A stretch of DNA of 64,000 nucleotides from Sphingobacterium sp. PCS056 (GCF_023273895.1 NZ_CP096883.1:1116001-1180000); one strand, 5' to 3'. Positions 55,399-64,000 are shown, numbered from the stretch's first letter. Numbers and translations: made by a program. Notes: generated by a model not told the origin, from the sequence alone.

Positions 55399-56229
55399 AT
55401 GGCAAAAACCAAACAGATTATAGTAGTAGGCGTGGTTGCAGCATTAGTTGCGGTACTATTTGCACAACCTATCAAAGGTTTGGTAAACGAGAAGGAGGAA
55501 TCTGCTGAAAAACAGCAACCTTCTTCTGAAATCAATTTGGAGAACATATCGTTAATGACAAAACAAGGATTAGATGCAAATTTAATCAAAGATATTTCCG
55601 ATATTGAGACCCAAATTACAAAGTCATCTGGAGAAGAGAAAGTTTCTTTACTTCAAAAGTTGGCCGTAAAGTGGGACGATCTGGCTAAACCGGCACCTCA
55701 AGGGTTCATTTACGAAGAAATGGCTAAAATTTCTCCGAAATATGAATACTGGTTGAAAGCAGGGAATTCATATCGTACTGCTTACACAAATTTACAAGAC
55801 TCTACTTTAGCTCAAGCTTTGACGCAAAATGCAATTCGTTCATACGAAGCTGCTTTGAAATTAAATGCTGCTAGTTTAGAAGCGAAAACAGGATTGGGAG
55901 CTGCAATGGTCTCGGGTACAAATAACCCAATGGCTGGAATTGCTTTACTTCGTGAAGTGGTTCAGGCAGATCCAAAAAATGTAGAAGCAAACAAAACTTT
56001 GGGATTGTTTTCATTACAATCTCGCCAGTTTGATAAAGCGATTGATCGTTTCAAAACAGTTATTGAATTGAAACCAGATGCGGAATCTTACTTTTATTTA
56101 GCCACAGGCTATGAAAATATTGGGATGAAAAGTGAGGCGGTTGCTGCTTTTAAACAAAGTAAACAATTAGCTGCTGACCCTTCCCTTTCACAATTTATCG
56201 ATCGTAAGATCGCTGAGTTGAGTAAGTAA
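55399..56229 (+). CDS. membrane-anchored TPR protein
   Basis: The 276-residue protein has an N-terminal anchor or signal (IIVVGVVAALVAVLFAQPI, about 6-24), an acidic linker and tetratricopeptide repeats in the C-terminal half (AIRSYEAALKLNAASLEAKT, AIDRFKTVIELKPDAESYFY). Probably a periplasm-facing scaffold. It lies between HU and the tiny basic protein gene in the same direction. Confidence 0.72.
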   Translation: MAKTKQIIVVGVVAALVAVLFAQPIKGLVNEKEESAEKQQPSSEINLENISLMTKQGLDANLIKDISDIETQITKSSGEEKVSLLQKLAVKWDDLAKPAPQGFIYEEMAKISPKYEYWLKAGNSYRTAYTNLQDSTLAQALTQNAIRSYEAALKLNAASLEAKTGLGAAMVSGTNNPMAGIALLREVVQADPKNVEANKTLGLFSLQSRQFDKAIDRFKTVIELKPDAESYFYLATGYENIGMKSEAVAAFKQSKQLAADPSLSQFIDRKIAELSK

Positions 56230-56265
56230 TTAATTTAGTTTATAATCATTTAAAAAAAATTAGCT

Positions 56266-56355
56266 ATGCCAAGCGGAAAAAAAAGAAAAAGACACAAAAT
56301 GGCTACTCACAAACGTAAGAAACGTTTAAGAAAAAATAGACACAAGAAAAAATAG
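56266..56355 (+). CDS. 29-residue AURKAIP1/COX24-type basic protein (probable ribosomal)
   Basis: The peptide MPSGKKRKRHKMATHKRKKR, ending LRKNRHKKK, is almost entirely basic. The KRKKRLRKNRHKK segment matches the COX24/AURKAIP1 (mS38-like) motif known from mitochondrial and some bacterial small subunits. It is conserved in Bacteroidota as a short gene. It lies 36 bases after the TPR gene and is followed by a terminator. Confidence 0.75.
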   Translation: MPSGKKRKRHKMATHKRKKRLRKNRHKKK

Positions 56356-56426
56356 TCTTTCTTGTATAAGACTCCGATAGTATATTGCTGCATGAAAATA
56401 ACGCAATTTTAGTATGGAAGTTTGAT

Positions 56427-56466
56427 AATCTACACGTAATTTATTGCGTGTAGATTGTTTTTTTTT
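56427..56466 (+). terminator. terminator before the RNase E/G gene
   Basis: A perfect 10-base-pair stem (AATCTACACG / CGTGTAGATT) with a 10-base loop is followed by G and a T-tract. A short ACGCAAT at 56401-56407 could pair with ATTGCGT inside the loop and right arm, a possible competing structure. Confidence 0.9.
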
Positions 56467-56546
56467 ATAAAAAACGTTCTTTAAGGTTTAATCAGATACA
56501 ATAGAATTAGCAGGGTGTGCTAATCTGTATCGTAAATATGTAGCTG

Positions 56547-58100
56547 TTGGTAAAGGAATTAATTATTGATTCTACTCCTGAAAAAGGAGTTACTATTGCT
56601 TTGCTACAAGATAAGCAGCTTGTTGAACTAAATAGGGAAACGGTTAACAATAATTTTTCAGTTGGAGATATTTATCTTGGGCGAATCAAAAAAATTATGC
56701 CGGGATTAAATGCAGCATTTGTAGACGTAGGTTACGAAAAAGATGCTTTTCTCCACTATTTGGACTTAGGTCCTCAGGTTCAATCTTTGCTAAAACTTAC
56801 TCGGATAGTAAAGAATGGCAGTTATCAAGAGAAACTGCTAAATAGTCTAAAACTTGAAAAGGACATCGATAAGGCTGGTAAGATATCGGATATCTTAAGC
56901 AAAAACATGCTTTTACCAGTTCAAATCGCAAAAGAACCAATATCAACAAAAGGACCTCGATTGAGCTCCGATCTATCTATTGCAGGTAGATTTGTCGTAC
57001 TGGTACCTTTTTCAAGCGCGGTTTCCATATCCAAGCGAATCAAAGGAAGTAATGAGCGTACACGTCTCAAGAAGATTGTCGAAGGAATAAAACCTCCAAA
57101 CTTTGGAGTTATTATCCGTACGGTATCCGAAGGAAAAGGTGTAGATGAATTACAGAAGGATTTACTGGATTTAATCTCTAAGTGGGAAATATTTACCAAG
57201 CGACTTCGGACAGCTGAACCTCCTCAAAAAGTATTGGGCGAAATGGATAGAGCTTCTACCATCTTGCGCGATCTATTGACAGATGAATTTACACATATTC
57301 ATGTAAATGACCCTGTGATATATGAAGAGACAAAATCTTATGTCCAAGACATCTCTCCTGATTTAGAAAAAATTGTAAAACTTTATAAACATAAAGAACC
57401 AATTTTTGACCATTTTGGCGTAGAGAAACAAATCAAAGCTGCTTTTGGAAAAACTGTTACACTACAAGGTGGTGCTTATCTCGTAATCGAGCATACTGAA
57501 GCACTTCACGTCGTTGATGTCAACAGTGGTAATCGTTCTGCTAATAAAGAGAACCAAGAGGATAATGCGCTCCTGGTTAATATGGAAGCTGCAAAAGAAA
57601 TTGCGCGTCAATTGCGCTTAAGAGATATGGGAGGGATCGTTGTTATCGATTTTATCGATATGCATAAACCTACTCATCGTAAAGAGTTATACAGCTTTTT
57701 GAAAGATTGTATGGCAACGGATCGCGCCAGACACACTATACTACCTCCAAGTAAATTTGGACTAGTACAGATTACGCGTCAACGTGTCAGGCCAGAAATG
57801 AATATCGTTACAAACGAGAAATGTCCCGCTTGTGATGGTACTGGTGAAATCCGATCAAGTATTGTCCTGATGGACGATATTGAAAATAATTTAAGTTTTA
57901 TTCTTCAAGAACAAAACGAAAAAGGAATATCACTATGTGTACATCCTTATATTGCCGCTTTTATTAAATCGGGCTTTATTTCAAAAAGAATAAAATGGTT
58001 TTTGAAGTTTCAAAAATGGATCAAAGTTGTTCCTGTTACTTCATATTATTTAACGGAATTCCACTTCTTTAATGCTAAAGACGAGGAAATAAAGTTATAA
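56547..58100 (+). CDS. ribonuclease E/G
   Basis: The 517-residue endoribonuclease processes rRNA and mRNA. It has an S1 RNA-binding segment (VGDIYLGRIKKIMPGLNAAF, about 32-51), the RNase E-type DNase I-like core with catalytic aspartates in VVDVNSGN and VVIDFIDM (magnesium site), QITRQRVRPE, and the zinc-link CPACDGTG. The TTG start is forced, because an in-frame TAG lies 6 bases upstream. RNase G length; no long C-terminal scaffold. Confidence 0.9.
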   Translation: MVKELIIDSTPEKGVTIALLQDKQLVELNRETVNNNFSVGDIYLGRIKKIMPGLNAAFVDVGYEKDAFLHYLDLGPQVQSLLKLTRIVKNGSYQEKLLNSLKLEKDIDKAGKISDILSKNMLLPVQIAKEPISTKGPRLSSDLSIAGRFVVLVPFSSAVSISKRIKGSNERTRLKKIVEGIKPPNFGVIIRTVSEGKGVDELQKDLLDLISKWEIFTKRLRTAEPPQKVLGEMDRASTILRDLLTDEFTHIHVNDPVIYEETKSYVQDISPDLEKIVKLYKHKEPIFDHFGVEKQIKAAFGKTVTLQGGAYLVIEHTEALHVVDVNSGNRSANKENQEDNALLVNMEAAKEIARQLRLRDMGGIVVIDFIDMHKPTHRKELYSFLKDCMATDRARHTILPPSKFGLVQITRQRVRPEMNIVTNEKCPACDGTGEIRSSIVLMDDIENNLSFILQEQNEKGISLCVHPYIAAFIKSGFISKRIKWFLKFQKWIKVVPVTSYYLTEFHFFNAKDEEIKL

Positions 58101-58112
58101 TCGAAAGAAATT

Positions 58113-58145
58113 AAAAAGGGTTGATCCACAAGGTCAACCCTTTTT
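58113..58145 (+). terminator. bidirectional terminator between RNase E/G and miaA
   Basis: A 12-base-pair stem (AAAAAGGGTTGA / TCAACCCTTTTT) with a 9-base loop lies in the 66-base gap between the convergent genes. Confidence 0.92.
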
Positions 58146-58166
58146 CTATTCATAACAATTAGAATA

Positions 58167-59069
58167 CTAATCTATCCAATTGATCGTAATACCATCTTTT
58201 TCCATTTTGCGGAAATAAGTCATCTGCCGTTTGGCATATCGATGTATTTCTGTCTCCAATTTCTTATAAAAATCAGCATAGTTTAACTCGCCCAAAAGAT
58301 ATTTAGACACATACTTATATTCTAGACCGTAATATTGGAGTTCTGCATGACTAACACCTGAAACTAATAATCCTTCGACCTCTGCTATTAGTCCATCCTG
58401 TATACGCTGTTTTAGGCGGTTGGATATTTTCTCCCTTCTTAACATGACATCCGGATTTAATCCAATAACCAATGAATCAAGATTTTTATTGTTCATGGGC
58501 GCTAATGAATGATGTTTAAGCCATTCTAGAACTTCTATGCCGCGTATGATTCTTTTTTTTGTTGATAGATCTAGATAAAGATCTGGTGGTTTTTGATATT
58601 TAGATAATCGGGTAAGCAGTTCTTCGTGATCAAATTGATATAATGCTTCTTTAAATCCAGGTTGACTTGGTATTTGAGCATATTTGTTGCCTTGAAGGAC
58701 ACTTTGGATATAAAGTCCAGTGCCGCCGCATAAAATAATACGCTTGCCCTGAGACAACAGAGATTCATAAACGCGTTGAAAATCTTCAATAAACTGTCCT
58801 AAATGATATTTTTCTCCAGGATCGCATATATTAATAAGATGATGTGGAATATCGCCATATTCGGAAAGATCTTTACCAGTTCCGATATCCATACGGCAGT
58901 ATACCTGACGAGAGTCTGCACTAATGATTTCAGCATTTAATTCTTTCGCTATTTTGACCGCTAAAGCTGTCTTTCCAGAAGCTGTAGGACCTAAAATAAC
59001 AATAACCTTCTCCTTAGGCACTGTGGAAAGAGCCAGAGGAGAAAGTAATGTTTGTTGTTTATCTATCAC
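58167..59069 (-). CDS. miaA: tRNA dimethylallyltransferase
   Basis: MiaA adds the dimethylallyl group to A37 of tRNAs that read UNN codons. The 300-residue protein has the P-loop GPTASGKTALA (about 27-37), AEIISADSRQVYCRMDIGTG (about 49-68), GGTGLYIQSVL (about 115-125) and the C-terminal KRQMTYFRKM. Length is standard. The start overlaps the oxidoreductase stop by 4 bases. Confidence 0.93.
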   Translation of the reverse strand: MIDKQQTLLSPLALSTVPKEKVIVILGPTASGKTALAVKIAKELNAEIISADSRQVYCRMDIGTGKDLSEYGDIPHHLINICDPGEKYHLGQFIEDFQRVYESLLSQGKRIILCGGTGLYIQSVLQGNKYAQIPSQPGFKEALYQFDHEELLTRLSKYQKPPDLYLDLSTKKRIIRGIEVLEWLKHHSLAPMNNKNLDSLVIGLNPDVMLRREKISNRLKQRIQDGLIAEVEGLLVSGVSHAELQYYGLEYKYVSKYLLGELNYADFYKKLETEIHRYAKRQMTYFRKMEKDGITINWID

Positions 59070-60238
59070 ACAACAAATTTAGTCCATTTTTCAGAACCAT
59101 TATTGTTATTGACAACATTTTCTATAAAAGCCATACCTCGTACACCTTCATGCACCTGAGGGAAATCTTGCATTTCTGCAGTTGGCGTATTGCCTTCCAA
59201 TTTTGCAGAAACTGTTTGAGCAAAATTACGGTAAATATTACCAAACGATTCTAGCAGTCCTTCCGGATGTCCTGCTGGGATACGGGTATTGTGACCTGTA
59301 AATGAACTCAATTGATTTGGACTATTATAGCTATTTCCTGTACGGAATACTTGACGAGGTTCGCCTAACATTTTTATGGTTAAGTTATTAGGGTCTTCAT
59401 TTGCCCATTCCAAACCGCCATGCTCACCATAGATACGGATTCTTAATGCATTCTCTTCTCCGGCAGCAATCTGTGATGCCCAAAGCATGCCTTTAGCCCC
59501 ATCTTCAAAACGTAATAAAACAGAACCGTCATCATCCAAATGTCTACCTTCAACGAAAGTAGTCAAGTCAGCACATAATTCAGTGATTTTTAATCCTGAA
59601 ATGTATTCTGCAAGGTGAGCAGCATGTACGCCGATATCACCCATTGCTAACGATTTTCCTGATTTTGCAGGATCAGCGCGCCATGCAGCACCAGCATTTC
59701 CTTCGCGCTCTGTCAGTTTACTCAACCATCCTTGAGGATATTCGACAACGATTTTACGAATCTTACCGAAATGACCAGCCTTTACCATAGCTTTCGCTTG
59801 TTTTACCATTGGGTATCCCGAGTAAGTATGGGTTAAGCAAAGTGTTTTATTTGTGCTTTTTACAATTTCTTCCAAAGATTTTGCTTCCTCTAACGTCAGC
59901 GTCATTGGTTTTTCAATAACGACATTGAATCCATTCTCTAAAGCCATCTTAGCTGGCGGATAGTGCATGAAATTTGGGGTAACGATCGTTAGGAAATCCA
60001 TACGTTCTCCTTCAGGAAGTTGACTTTCTTTTAAAATCATCTCCTCATAATTTGCATAACAACGGTTTTCTGGAATGAATAAATCTTCTGCAGACTGTTT
60101 GTTGATTTCAGGATTGATACTGAATGAACCACATACAAGTTCGATTTTACCATCCATATTTGCTGCAATACGGTGTACGGCGCCAATGAAAGCATCATTG
60201 CCACCTCCGACCATACCCATTCGTAGTTTTCTCTTCAT
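59066..60238 (-). CDS. Gfo/Idh/MocA family oxidoreductase
   Basis: The 390-residue NAD(P)-dependent sugar oxidoreductase-like protein has a Rossmann start (LRMGMVGGGNDAFIGAVHRI, about 5-24), EKPMTLTLEEAKSLEEIV with the conserved EKP (about 109-126), and GDIGVHAAHLAEYISGL (about 200-216) with the catalytic histidine. Substrate not predictable. It shares an overlap with miaA, which probably reflects transcription rather than function. Confidence 0.87.
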   Translation of the reverse strand: MKRKLRMGMVGGGNDAFIGAVHRIAANMDGKIELVCGSFSINPEINKQSAEDLFIPENRCYANYEEMILKESQLPEGERMDFLTIVTPNFMHYPPAKMALENGFNVVIEKPMTLTLEEAKSLEEIVKSTNKTLCLTHTYSGYPMVKQAKAMVKAGHFGKIRKIVVEYPQGWLSKLTEREGNAGAAWRADPAKSGKSLAMGDIGVHAAHLAEYISGLKITELCADLTTFVEGRHLDDDGSVLLRFEDGAKGMLWASQIAAGEENALRIRIYGEHGGLEWANEDPNNLTIKMLGEPRQVFRTGNSYNSPNQLSSFTGHNTRIPAGHPEGLLESFGNIYRNFAQTVSAKLEGNTPTAEMQDFPQVHEGVRGMAFIENVVNNNNGSEKWTKFVV

Positions 60239-60294
60239 GTGATATATTTTAATTTTTTCTGTTTAGATTAATTGACAAGATACAAAAAATGATT

Positions 60295-61083
60295 TTATTT
60301 TATAAATAGAATCATCTTAAGGCTACCTAAATTTTCCTTCAAATAGCCATTTGGAAATTCCTTTTGTAAATTTTGGTATTGTTCGTTATCACGAATTAAA
60401 ATTCTAGAGGTACCGTTTACCCAGAATTTGAGCGGATCAAGTTCAGATTTTTTGACGAACCCAATTTTTTCCAATGTCGACTCTTGACTCCAGTCTTTAT
60501 CGGTGTATGTCATAATATCTTGTGGTTCGAAATCAGTGACAAAAGCTTTGATTAATTTGCTGATCCCTCCTACTACATTATAACCAAGTTTATTGCAAAA
60601 ACGTATTAATTCAAATGAACGATAATTTTCAATTTGTAATTCAGGCATCTTCCGCCCCCCACTAAATACAGCTAAGGAAATAAGTTCACCATCTAAAAAT
60701 AAACCATAGCGATATTTTCCAGGCATTGCTCCTTGTAGGTGATTTTCTTCTAAAAATACGATCGTATTTTTCTTATCTACTCGAGCAACAACAGTTTTTC
60801 GAGCATAAGCTTTTTTTTGATGAAGTGCTAAAGCAAGAATTCGTTTTACAATGATATCATATTTACTGTGCAACATATCTTCATCTATATGAACTATTTT
60901 TTCATTTTGATCGCAAATTCTTTTTGTGATATTTGACCTATATAGATGAATGACAAATGGAAGATCCCCGCCTGTTATTTTGGTAAATGAAGGCGATTTT
61001 TGGGATATTACAAGTTCAGAGTCGAAGTTCTTTTGTAGTATATCACAAAAGCTTGCTAATATTTGATGGTATGGATCTGTCAT
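60295..61083 (-). CDS. uncharacterised protein with GNAT-like C-terminal domain
   Basis: A 262-residue protein (266 with the TTG 12 bases upstream). The middle and C-terminal parts read IVFLEENHLQG, YGLFLDGELISLAVFSGGR, ELIRFCNKLGYNVVGG, FEPQDIMTYTDKDWSQE and IGFVKK. This order resembles an acetyltransferase-like module found in some phage-encoded proteins and homing-endonuclease-associated proteins. I cannot name the family. No phage genes surround it. Confidence 0.5.
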   Translation of the reverse strand: MTDPYHQILASFCDILQKNFDSELVISQKSPSFTKITGGDLPFVIHLYRSNITKRICDQNEKIVHIDEDMLHSKYDIIVKRILALALHQKKAYARKTVVARVDKKNTIVFLEENHLQGAMPGKYRYGLFLDGELISLAVFSGGRKMPELQIENYRSFELIRFCNKLGYNVVGGISKLIKAFVTDFEPQDIMTYTDKDWSQESTLEKIGFVKKSELDPLKFWVNGTSRILIRDNEQYQNLQKEFPNGYLKENLGSLKMILFIK

Positions 61084-61146
61084 TTCGAATAACAAAAATA
61101 TGATTTATTGCAAACAAAGTGTGGTTTTCGATTGAATTTTAATGCT

Positions 61147-61154
61147 TACCTTTG
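61147..61154 (+). promoter_or_regulatory. -7 promoter element of def
   Basis: TACCTTTG matches TAnnTTTG, 21 bases before the def ATG. The -33 region is AT-rich without an exact TTTG. Confidence 0.5.
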
Positions 61155-61175
61155 TTCTTCAAAAAAAATAAAAGT

Positions 61176-61757
61176 ATGAAACTTCCAATTGTGGCTTACG
61201 GAGATCCAGTATTACGTAAGGTAGCAGATGAAATAGATGAGGATTATCCAAACTTGAAGCAATTGATTGCTGATATGTTTGAAACCATGTATGCAGCAAA
61301 TGGTGTTGGGCTGGCTGCCCCACAGGTAGGTTTGCCTATTCGTCTTTTTGTAATCGATGCAACTCCATTTGCAGAAGATGTTGAAGAAGAGAAAGAGATA
61401 TTGCGCTCTTTTAAAAAGGTATTTATCAATCCGATCATGGTTGAAGAAACAGGTGAAAAATGGGCTTTTAGCGAAGGTTGTTTAAGCATTCCTGATATTA
61501 ATGAAGAGGTGATGAGACATCCGAATATTAAGATTAATTATTTGGATGAGAATTTTGAGGAACATGAGATTGACTTGACTGGTTTAGCGGCACGTGTTGT
61601 ACAGCATGAATATGATCATATCGAAGGTAAATTGTTTACTGATAAATTGTCAACGTTAAAGAAAACAATGTTGAAAGGTAAATTGGATACCATTTCTAAA
61701 GGTATGATTCGTGTAGGATATAAAATGAAATTCCCTCTCCAAAAGAAAAAGCGCTAA
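61176..61757 (+). CDS. def: peptide deformylase
   Basis: It removes the formyl group from new proteins. The 193-residue protein has all three motifs: GVGLAAPQ (43-50), EGCLSIP with the metal-ligand Cys102, and QHEYDH with His144, Glu145 and His148. Length is standard. ATG at 61176 is chosen because MKLPIVAYGDPVLR is the family start; a TTG-type start 24 bases upstream is unlikely. Confidence 0.95.
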   Translation: MKLPIVAYGDPVLRKVADEIDEDYPNLKQLIADMFETMYAANGVGLAAPQVGLPIRLFVIDATPFAEDVEEEKEILRSFKKVFINPIMVEETGEKWAFSEGCLSIPDINEEVMRHPNIKINYLDENFEEHEIDLTGLAARVVQHEYDHIEGKLFTDKLSTLKKTMLKGKLDTISKGMIRVGYKMKFPLQKKKR

Positions 61758-61794
61758 CTCTATTAACGCTTTTTCTTTTATTCTCTAGTTTTAT

Positions 61795-62406
61795 TTATCC
61801 ACCGACTATGGGAAGAGAGAATTTATATTTGACAGCTAAGATGCGCACTACAAATACTAAAAGTGCACTCAGAAATGCATTTATGCTTTCATTTACACCA
61901 AAAAAAGGTAGCGTCACAAAAAGAATTGCTCCCGATAGGCAAGCTGTCGCGTATATTTCTTTTCTAAAAATTAGCGGATTTTCATTCATCAGTGTATCTC
62001 GTATCACTCCTCCCATTACGGCTGAAAACATCCCTAATATGACTGCTGCAATCGTAGAGCTTTCGTAAGTTAATGACTTTTGTACACCAACGATGGTAAA
62101 AAAGGCAATACCCATAGCATCAAAAAGGGTCAAAGTTCGAGAAAATTTATCGAGTTGATCATTGAGTATAGCAGAAAGAAATACGCCTATTAATATAGCA
62201 ATTAAGTAATTGCCATCATCAACCCAAATAGGTCGAAGGTTTAGAAAAACATCTCTTAAAGACCCTCCTCCTATAGCGGTAACGAAACCGGTAAAGGTTG
62301 CTCCGAAAATATCAATTTTTCTACGATTTGCGGCCATAGCTCCTGAAATAGCAAAAAGCATCGTACCTAATAAATCAGTATAATATATATAATCGGTGCC
62401 TGTCAT
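61795..62406 (-). CDS. TRIC-like / UPF0126 membrane protein
   Basis: The 203-residue protein has about seven helices in two inverted repeats, with GFVTAIGGGSLRDVFL (about 40-55) and GMFSAVMGGVIRDTLM (about 125-140), the paired glycine-rich RD motifs of the UPF0126/TRIC channel family. Members include monovalent-cation channels and a proposed glycine transporter. The gene converges with def. Confidence 0.88.
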   Translation of the reverse strand: MTGTDYIYYTDLLGTMLFAISGAMAANRRKIDIFGATFTGFVTAIGGGSLRDVFLNLRPIWVDDGNYLIAILIGVFLSAILNDQLDKFSRTLTLFDAMGIAFFTIVGVQKSLTYESSTIAAVILGMFSAVMGGVIRDTLMNENPLIFRKEIYATACLSGAILFVTLPFFGVNESINAFLSALLVFVVRILAVKYKFSLPIVGG

Positions 62407-62717
62407 TTATCCGCATTGAATGATTTAACTATTTGTCTGTAAAGTTATGATTTTTTATAAAAAAAATATGTTTGTCATATTATAGTCGATTTGCCAATTA
62501 AGTTACTAATAATCAGTATGGTATAGCTGTATTGATTTCATGTTCTATACTTTCTCTTTCTCTACTCATCTATAAGGCACGCGATATCTGATTATTTATC
62601 GAGTTAATACATCTGTTATACTCTATTGGGGAGTAATTATATCTATAATAGGAAAAAGGTATTGCGGTCTTCTACAAAATTATATCAAATGATATAGGGA
62701 TTCCTCCCTTAGAAGTA

Positions 62718-62899
62718 ATACCAACTACATATCAAATTCTGACCAACTTCGTATTTAATACCGGTATAGTAGGGGGATAACAGGGGGTTTATAGGGGGTT
62801 AGTAGGGGTATACCCCTACTAACCCCCTATAAACCCTAAGTAATGTCTGGTGTATTCCCCATTTAATAGTGAAGTTGGTATCTAGTTGGTCAGAATTTG
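62718..62899. repeat. nested inverted repeats with a 52-base perfect palindrome
   Basis: The centre (62785-62836) is a perfect 26+26 palindrome without loop, rich in GGGG/CCCC. Around it lie CAAATTCTGACCAACT (62733-62748) with its exact complement at 62884-62899, and ATACCAACT (62718-62726) with its complement at 62873-62881. It could be a cruciform, a MITE remnant or a strong transcription block upstream of rRNA. Confidence 0.8.
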
Positions 62900-62924
62900 T
62901 CTTTAAGATCTGGTATATATTGTA

Positions 62925-63110
62925 AAGTAACGGAGGGATCGAGTGATGTGACGCATTAACCAAGTAACGAAGTGATGAAGTGACGAAGCTAAAACAGTAA
63001 CGAAGTGACACATTAATTAAGTAACATAGTGATGTAGTAACCTAGTAACGCAGTAACCGAGTGATCAAGTGACCAAGTAACGGAGTGACGAAGTAACCGA
63101 GTAACGCAGT
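62925..63110. repeat. degenerate 8-base tandem repeat
   Basis: About twenty units in 8-base phase, of the forms AAC(C/G)NAGT and GA(C/T)NAAGT, run up to the rRNA promoter region. A few units are offset or altered. The composition is unlike the flanks. Confidence 0.8.
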
Positions 63111-63289
63111 ACTTGTATGATGATCCCATACCAATCAACAATGTGATCCATAGCAAAAGCTAATCCATATCCGACCCAGCATGATCATCAGGCGGCATCC
63201 AGATAAATTATCGGTCACATTTCTAGCCCTTTACCGTGTCGCGGTAAACTATTTCCGGAAAACATTAGGAAGTGAAGGATAAAAGTTCC

Positions 63290-63297
63290 TATCTTTG
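63290..63297 (+). promoter_or_regulatory. rRNA promoter P1 (-7 element)
   Basis: TATCTTTG fits TAnnTTTG. No exact TTTG stands at the -33 position; it may be a secondary rRNA start. Confidence 0.5.
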
Positions 63298-63416
63298 CAC
63301 CACTCCGCAAGGGAGGAACGTCCGATCCGAGAGGGGAAGCACTGAAAAAAGAAGGGTTTAATTTAGTTTAAACGCAGAAACGAAAGGAAAACAAAAAAAT
63401 AAATTTTCACATTTAT

Positions 63417-63447
63417 TTTGGAGATACCAAAAAGATTTCTACCTTTG
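63417..63447 (+). promoter_or_regulatory. rRNA promoter P2
   Basis: TTTG (63417-63420) and TACCTTTG (63440-63447) are separated by exactly 19 bases, a full Bacteroidota promoter. The 16S gene begins about 245 bases downstream, which is a normal rRNA leader length. Confidence 0.8.
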
Positions 63448-63642
63448 CAGTCCCAACGGAAACGAAGGGAAAACAAACAAGACCGATACCGGCGCAATGC
63501 CGACATCATATAAAGCCGAAGCGAGATGCGGGAGCGAAGAAAGTTCTTTAAAAATATAATCATGTAACGTAACGAGTAGTGTTGAGAAACAACGAAAGTT
63601 AAAAAAATCAACCTGTTCAATTTTAGAATTAGAAATAAAATA

Positions 63643-63674
63643 CAAGACAATTCTATTTATTATAAATAGTCTTG
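63643..63674 (+). other. rRNA leader stem
   Basis: CAAGAC and TATTTA pair with TAAATA and GTCTTG around a TTA loop, with a small bulge, just before 16S rRNA. It may take part in RNase III processing or antitermination. Confidence 0.5.
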
Positions 63675-63692
63675 ATCTTACACTTCATTTTA

Positions 63693-64000
<308 letters not shown>

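Larger units (their letters stand above)
62407..63692. other. 1.3-kb non-coding region before the rRNA operon
   Basis: No gene is seen. It contains, in order, a large inverted-repeat structure with a 52-base palindrome (62718-62899), an 8-base tandem repeat block (62925-63110), a TTTACCG/CGGTAAA hairpin (63230-63248), two promoter elements, a boxA-like TTCTTTAAAA near 63543, and a stem before 16S. Separate entries follow for the main parts. Confidence 0.75.

Overview
The window comes from a Bacteroidota chromosome, most likely a Sphingobacteriaceae member such as Sphingobacterium. The evidence is the start of the 16S rRNA gene at the right edge, promoters of the Bacteroidota type (TTTG, 19 bases, TAnnTTTG) in front of tRNA and rRNA genes, and many families typical of the phylum (TonB-dependent receptor with a carboxypeptidase-regulatory domain, DUF3078, tricorn-like S41 proteases, LytTR two-component pair, LutABC). 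This is read from sequence alone; no database was searched.

Layout. 1-5.5 kb: ABC-F ATPase (cut by the edge), ApaG, an RsmI-like methylase, a membrane protein, Nif3 and a zinc-ribbon coiled-coil protein. 5.6-11.7 kb: tricorn-like protease, CPBP protease, DUF2007 protein, CdsA, DUF2461 protein. 11.7-17.3 kb: AnmK, GcvH, secreted protein, PdhB, futalosine hydrolase, PTPS/QueD, FolE. 17.5-22.3 kb: methyltransferase and a cell-wall/envelope cluster (two glucosaminidases, a DUF3078 barrel, an amidase). 22.3-28.3 kb: sodium:solute symporter with two small membrane proteins, large PIG-L protein, AhpC-thioredoxin operon. 28.5-36.5 kb: tRNA-Tyr, tRNA-Arg, MFS permease, second tricorn-like protease, lutABC. 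37.2-45.9 kb: biotin operon preceded by an unusual module. 46-53.7 kb: LytTR system, TPR protein, TonB receptor, tRNA-Lys, HExxH protein, two small barrel proteins. 53.8-62.4 kb: BioF-like enzyme, HU, TPR protein, a tiny ribosome-type basic protein, RNase E/G, MiaA, Gfo/Idh/MocA oxidoreductase, peptide deformylase, TRIC-like protein. 62.4-64 kb: a long palindrome, an 8-base tandem repeat, rRNA promoters and 16S rRNA.

The most unusual locus is 38.4-45.9 kb on the minus strand. An ECF-like sigma factor with two sigma-4-like segments is followed after 11 bases by a small Cas12f-family protein that has lost the RuvC-II glutamate and ends before the zinc finger and RuvC-III. A ferritin-like di-iron protein, then bioF, bioD, bioB and bioA follow in the same direction with overlaps or short gaps. 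Upstream, a 1.5-kb non-coding region holds three copies of a roughly 50-base structured element, each followed by unrelated sequence, as expected of guide-RNA scaffolds followed by guides, plus one long hairpin. The arrangement matches the recently reported principle of RNA-guided transcription by a sigma factor paired with nuclease-dead Cas12f, here placed at the head of a biotin operon. The guide assignment and targets are inference.

How the genes work together: bioF, bioD, bioB and bioA make biotin from a pimeloyl thioester, with no bioC or bioH in sight, and the di-iron protein is a candidate for the missing supply step. lutABC oxidises lactate. AhpC and its thioredoxin form a peroxide defence unit. 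The 18-22 kb cluster and AnmK deal with peptidoglycan hydrolysis and recycling.
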